A DNA stretch of 33,115 nucleotides from positions 1-33,115 of the IMG/VR virus record IMGVR_UViG_3300046542_000449; one strand, written 5' to 3'. The notes under the pieces were generated by a model. It was not told the DNA's origin and made no database searches. It worked only from the letters and a program-made list of their open reading frames with translations. Made by a program: the position numbers and the translations under genes. Positions 30,263-33,115 of this stretch are shown here, piece by piece. Every line of letters starts with the position of its first letter. The stretch's first letter is position 1. Origin of the DNA: a virus.

Positions 30263-31467
30263 CCGTACATGCGCGCCGCCAGATCCTCAGCGCGGAAACT
30301 GGCGTAGCGCTGCGGCATCTTGCTACCCGGCGCCCATCCCATAATTGCCGGGATCTCGATTTCTCGAAACATCCAATCACCCGACTTAGGGTGACGCATC
30401 TCATACCAGCGGCAGGTAGCTTCATGCCGCAAATCATGCTCCGACAAATTGTCGCAGCCAGCATAGGCAAATACAGTCCTGAATCGATTGGACAGCTTAT
30501 GCGAAACCCTATCCATCTCATCCGGCTCACCGTTCCAGAACGGAAAAATCAACTGCTCAGCATCCCCGGCCGGCAGCCACTCGAGATACTTGCGCAGTAT
30601 TCCGAGTAGCTCGGGACGCACAGGCACGTCGCGCCATTTCACATGGCCATGCCATTGCTTACTGGTGCGCACCTTGAGCTTCACCGCATCCAGCATCACC
30701 TGGCCGCGCGTAAGCGTATAGGCCTCACGCAAGCGCAATCCAGTCCAGACTATCAAGCCAAACAGCACCGACAACGGGTACATGTCGGGCGCTGCCAGTG
30801 ACCGCTCACGGTCTGGTCGTTTTTCCCCACTCATCGCACGCTCAATCTTCTGCTGCTCGCCGGGAAATAGGCGGCGCTCCCTGCTCACGTCAACTCGCAC
30901 AGTTAAGCCCTGATCGCCCGGCTTGGCGGCTGCATTTGCCATGGCGATTTCTTCACGATCCTTGCCGTTGTACGATGCCATGCCGCGGGGCAGCAACTTG
31001 AGCGGGTTGCCGAAATTGACATCTTGGCTCTGCCGCAGCCACCAGTCAAAGCACCGCGATAGTGAGCCAATGCGCTTGCGGATGGTGCTGGGTGCATAGT
31101 TCTTGCTGGCATCGAGCTTCATGCTCTTGACCCAAGCCTCTGCCCATTTGTACGTGACATCGGCAATAAGCACCTGACCCAGCTCCAGATGCAGCAACCT
31201 TAGGATTTCCATATCGCTTTTCGCGGGCTGACCAGTATTCATCCAGGCGGCAATGATGAAACGCAGTCTCTCCGTAGGCTTTGGCTGATCGTTTGTCTTA
31301 ACCAGCCCCCCGGGTATCACACCCGCAGCCAGGAGCTTGTCGACCTGCTCGCCATAGGTTTCCGCCGCTTCCCTCGTATCAAAGGTCAGATAGACGGCCT
31401 TCGGCAACAGCCTGTTTCTGATCGTCAGCTCGAAGCGCCCCGGCCTCGTCTCGCGCACACTCGCCAT
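30259..31467 (-). CDS. int: Tyrosine-family phage integrase
   Basis: A 402-residue site-specific recombinase. The N-terminal arm-binding part (SVRETRPGRFELTIRNR) is followed by a core-binding helical domain (AEAWVKSMKLDASKNYAPSTIRKRI) and the catalytic domain with Arg in WTGLRLREAYTL, Lys in LKVRTSKQW, HDLRHEA (His-x-x-Arg), Trp instead of His in MGWAPGSK, and the nucleophile Tyr in QRYASF. The ATG at 31467 has GGGG upstream. It sits beside tRNA-Cys, reading away from it, the normal position of an integrase beside its attachment site. Confidence 0.93.
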   Translation of the reverse strand: MASVRETRPGRFELTIRNRLLPKAVYLTFDTREAAETYGEQVDKLLAAGVIPGGLVKTNDQPKPTERLRFIIAAWMNTGQPAKSDMEILRLLHLELGQVLIADVTYKWAEAWVKSMKLDASKNYAPSTIRKRIGSLSRCFDWWLRQSQDVNFGNPLKLLPRGMASYNGKDREEIAMANAAAKPGDQGLTVRVDVSRERRLFPGEQQKIERAMSGEKRPDRERSLAAPDMYPLSVLFGLIVWTGLRLREAYTLTRGQVMLDAVKLKVRTSKQWHGHVKWRDVPVRPELLGILRKYLEWLPAGDAEQLIFPFWNGEPDEMDRVSHKLSNRFRTVFAYAGCDNLSEHDLRHEATCRWYEMRHPKSGDWMFREIEIPAIMGWAPGSKMPQRYASFRAEDLAARMYG

Positions 31468-31482
31468 ACAAACCCCAATGAC

Positions 31483-31511
31483 TGTATAAAACAACAGCAC
31501 TTAAGTGTACT
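31483..31511 (-). promoter_or_regulatory. Possible integrase promoter
   Basis: On the minus strand AGTACA (31506-31511) and TATACA (31483-31488) are 17 bases apart; the -10 box ends 15 bases before the integrase ATG, leaving room for a short leader with the GGGG site. The -35 matches consensus at 3 of 6 positions only. Confidence 0.4.
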
Positions 31512-31600
31512 CGTGTGGACGGCAAAAAGGGAGTTCCACGCGTGGTTCGACCGCGCTTCTCAAGCGGTTTGCCCGCCGTTTGAATCGGATTTCAGCGCGC

Positions 31601-31632
31601 CAAAACAAAAAGGCCACCCGCTAGGGTGGCCT
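31601..31632 (-). terminator. Terminator downstream of tRNA-Cys
   Basis: A perfect 9-bp stem AGGCCACCC/GGGTGGCCT with a 4-base loop is followed on the minus strand by TTTTGTTTTG. It would end the tRNA transcript and separate it from the integrase gene. Confidence 0.85.
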
Positions 31633-31658
31633 AAGTTGTTGATTTCCTTGGAGAAATC

Positions 31659-31732
31659 TGGAGGCGCGAACCAGAGTCGAACTGGTCTAACCGGATTTGC
31701 AATCCGGGGCATAACCGCTTTGCTATCGCGCC
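31659..31732 (-). tRNA. tRNA-Cys (GCA)
   Basis: A 74-base cloverleaf with acceptor GGCGCGA/TCGCGCC, anticodon stem CCGGA/TCCGG around GCA, T-loop GTTCGACTC and encoded CCA end. Its 3' end faces the prophage and is the most probable attachment target. Confidence 0.95.
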
Positions 31733-31745
31733 AGAACTCACACTT

Positions 31746-31774
31746 AGAAAAATGGGAAGCATGTGCTTCCCATT
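31746..31774 (-). terminator. Hairpin with U-run between tRNA-Gly and tRNA-Cys
   Basis: The 10-bp stem AATGGGAAGC/GCTTCCCATT with a 4-base loop is followed on the minus strand by TTTCT. It may terminate part of the tRNA-Gly transcription, or be a processing structure, since tRNA-Cys lies beyond it. Confidence 0.6.
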
Positions 31775-31780
31775 CTAATT

Positions 31781-31856
31781 TGGAGCGGGAAAACGGGTTC
31801 GAACCGTCGACCTATACCTTGGCAAGGTATCGCTCTACCAACTGAGCTATTCCCGC
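31781..31856 (-). tRNA. tRNA-Gly (GCC), copy nearest the prophage
   Basis: A 76-base cloverleaf with acceptor GCGGGAA/TTCCCGC, D-arm AGCTCAGTTGGTAGAGC, anticodon GCC, T-loop GGTTCGAACC and encoded CCA. Its sequence is identical to the other two copies. Confidence 0.96.
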
Positions 31857-31921
31857 AAACTCCTGAGAAACTTTCATCTCTCCGGAATTTCGCCAGCCAC
31901 CGAAGCGACCGACTGAAAAAC

Positions 31922-31997
31922 TGGAGCGGGAAAACGGGTTCGAACCGTCGACCTATACCTTGGCAAGGTATCGCTCTACCAACTGAGCTATTCCCGC
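31922..31997 (-). tRNA. tRNA-Gly (GCC), middle copy
   Basis: Identical in sequence to its neighbours. Spacers between copies (65 bases each) are similar to each other, with shared words such as ACTTTCATCTCTC, so the unit including spacer was duplicated. Confidence 0.96.
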
Positions 31998-32062
31998 AAA
32001 CTTCTCAAAAAACTTTCATCTCTCGAGATTTGCGCCAGCCGCTGACGCGACTGACTAAAACC

Positions 32063-32138
32063 TGGAGCGGGAAAACGGGTTCGAACCGTCGACCTATACC
32101 TTGGCAAGGTATCGCTCTACCAACTGAGCTATTCCCGC
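32063..32138 (-). tRNA. tRNA-Gly (GCC), first copy of the array
   Basis: First transcribed of the three identical genes. Upstream, minus-strand -10-like boxes TAGAAT (32158-32163) and TACAAT (32191-32196) are present but have no good -35, so the promoter is not fixed; co-transcription with lon is also possible. Confidence 0.96.
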
Positions 32139-32242
32139 ATTTCCTCTGCAGCCTCACATTCTACAATGTTTCGTTGCTGCGATGGAGTGAATTGTAGCGT
32201 ACTTTTTTGCCCACTTTTGCCGAGCACGGAATTTTTTCAAAT

Positions 32243-33115
32243 TCAGTGCTGTACGGTGGCCGAGGTGCCTGCGGCCTTGGCGTTTGCCACCATGGCCGCA
32301 ACCTCCTCGTCCGTCAGGGGTTCGGGCATGCGCTCGAGCGCATGCTTGAGCACCTGATCGACCCAACGCACCGGCACGATCTCCAGCCCGCTCTTGACGT
32401 TCTCGGGGATGTCCTGCAGGTCCTTGACGTTTTCCTCGGGAATCAGCACGGTCTTGATGCCGCCGCGCAGTGCGGCCAGCAGCTTTTCCTTCAGACCGCC
32501 AATGCCCGTGACTTCACCGCGCAGGGTGATTTCACCGGTCATCGCCACATCGGCGCGCACGGGAATGCCCGTGAGTGCCGACACAAAGGCCGTGCACATT
32601 GCCGCTCCGGCGCTGGGGCCGTCCTTGGGCGTCGCGCCGTCGGGCACGTGCACATGGATGTCGCGCTTCTCGAAGGCCTCATCCTTGATGCCCAGCAGAC
32701 GCGCGCGGCTGCGGATCACGGTGCGTGCGGCCTCGACCGATTCCTTCATCACGTCGCCCAGCGAGCCGGTGCGCGTGATCACGCCCTTGCCCGGCATGGC
32801 TGCGGCTTCGATGGTCAGCAGATCGCCGCCCACTTCGGTCCACGCCAGTCCGACCACCTGGCCAACCTGGTTTTGCTGCTCGGCACGGCCATAGGTGTAC
32901 TTCTGCACTCCCAGGAACTCCGACAGATTGGAATCGGTCACGACCACGGGAGCGGTCATCTTGGCCAACTGCACGGCCTTGACCACCTTGCGGCAGATCT
33001 TGGACAGCTCGCGCTCAAGCGAACGCACGCCGGCTTCACGTGTGTAGTAGCGCACCACATCGCGAATCGCCGATTCCTGCACTTCCAGCTCGCCTTCCTT
33101 GAGGCCGTTGTTGGT
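32243..33115 (-). CDS. lon: ATP-dependent protease Lon, C-terminal part
   Basis: The final 290 residues of Lon; the start is beyond the right edge. The end of the AAA+ domain ([24 protein letters not shown]) is followed by the proteolytic domain with catalytic Ser in [10 protein letters not shown] and Lys in [12 protein letters not shown]. Lon degrades misfolded and regulatory proteins in the cytoplasm. This is chromosomal host sequence; the tRNA array follows about 100 bases after its stop. Confidence 0.98.
   Translation of the reverse strand, partial: TNNGLKEGELEVQESAIRDVVRYYTREAGVRSLERELSKICRKVVKAVQLAKMTAPVVVTDSNLSEFLGVQKYTYGRAEQQNQVGQVVGLAWTEVGGDLLTIEAAAMPGKGVITRTGSLGDVMKESVEAARTVIRSRARLLGIKDEAFEKRDIHVHVPDGATPKDGPSAGAAMCTAFVSALTGIPVRADVAMTGEITLRGEVTGIGGLKEKLLAALRGGIKTVLIPEENVKDLQDIPENVKSGLEIVPVRWVDQVLKHALERMPEPLTDEEVAAMVANAKAAGTSATVQH

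Noticed and set aside
31781-32138. CRISPR-like direct repeats with equal spacing
   Set aside because: The repeats are complete tRNA cloverleafs and the spacers resemble each other.
31763-32197. Plus-strand frame with three near-identical 46-residue repeats
   Set aside because: The repeats are the reverse complement of three tRNA-Gly genes, not a repeat protein.

Overview
The window is most of a temperate siphophage genome integrated in a betaproteobacterial chromosome. The right edge (about 31.66-33.1 kb) is host DNA: the 3' part of lon, three identical tRNA-Gly(GCC) genes and a tRNA-Cys(GCA), all on the minus strand. High GC, the Lon sequence and the type of phage genes suggest a Comamonadaceae host (Comamonas/Delftia/Acidovorax type); this is inference from sequence style, not a database match. 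The left edge is still inside the phage tail module, so lysis genes, the distal tail and the other attachment site lie outside.

From 19.4 kb down to 1 everything runs leftward in one tightly packed series, many genes joined by ATGA or TGATG overlaps: a CII(CP76)-family regulator, a small replication-region protein, a DUF1376 replication protein carrying origin-like repeats, a 66-aa protein, a gpZ-like protein, a 51-aa protein, small and large terminase (lambda Nu1/GpA type), a Mor-family activator, gpW, lambda-family portal, a ClpP-like protease fused to the major capsid protein, a DUF2190 capsid protein, two neck/terminator proteins, the tail tube, a small ORF in the tail-chaperone slot, a TP901-type tape measure, and three tail proteins plus a fourth cut by the edge.

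From 19.4 to 21.7 kb is the switch: a divergent cro-like gene and a short peptidase-less repressor gene flank a 16-bp operator (TGTAAA-N4-TTTACA). Two related operators lie 0.7 kb away in a 480-bp gene-free stretch ahead of a ParB-like gene. A two-gene plus-strand island sits inside the leftward early region.

From 21.7 to 30.3 kb is an accessory region built of cassettes, several closed by nearly the same terminator hairpin (AGCCCGC/GCGGGCT). It contains the ParB-like protein, a membrane protein, two copies of a small cysteine-rich protein family (one with an early stop codon), an inverted A+T-rich OLD-family ATPase/TOPRIM nuclease (probable anti-phage gene), a protein with four successive helix-turn-helix units, a lipoprotein with a duplicated motif, and a five-gene overlapping operon rich in CxxC proteins. 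An excisionase-like gene and the tyrosine integrase end tail to tail, sharing one CTAG for both stop codons. The integrase sits next to the 3' end of tRNA-Cys, the likely attachment site.

The most notable unexplained signals are the double hairpin that buries the ribosome-binding region of the protease-capsid gene, the tape-measure start without a Shine-Dalgarno, the four CCGTGACAT repeats inside the replication gene, the four-HTH protein, and the shared C-terminal domain on the ParB-like and 355-aa accessory proteins.
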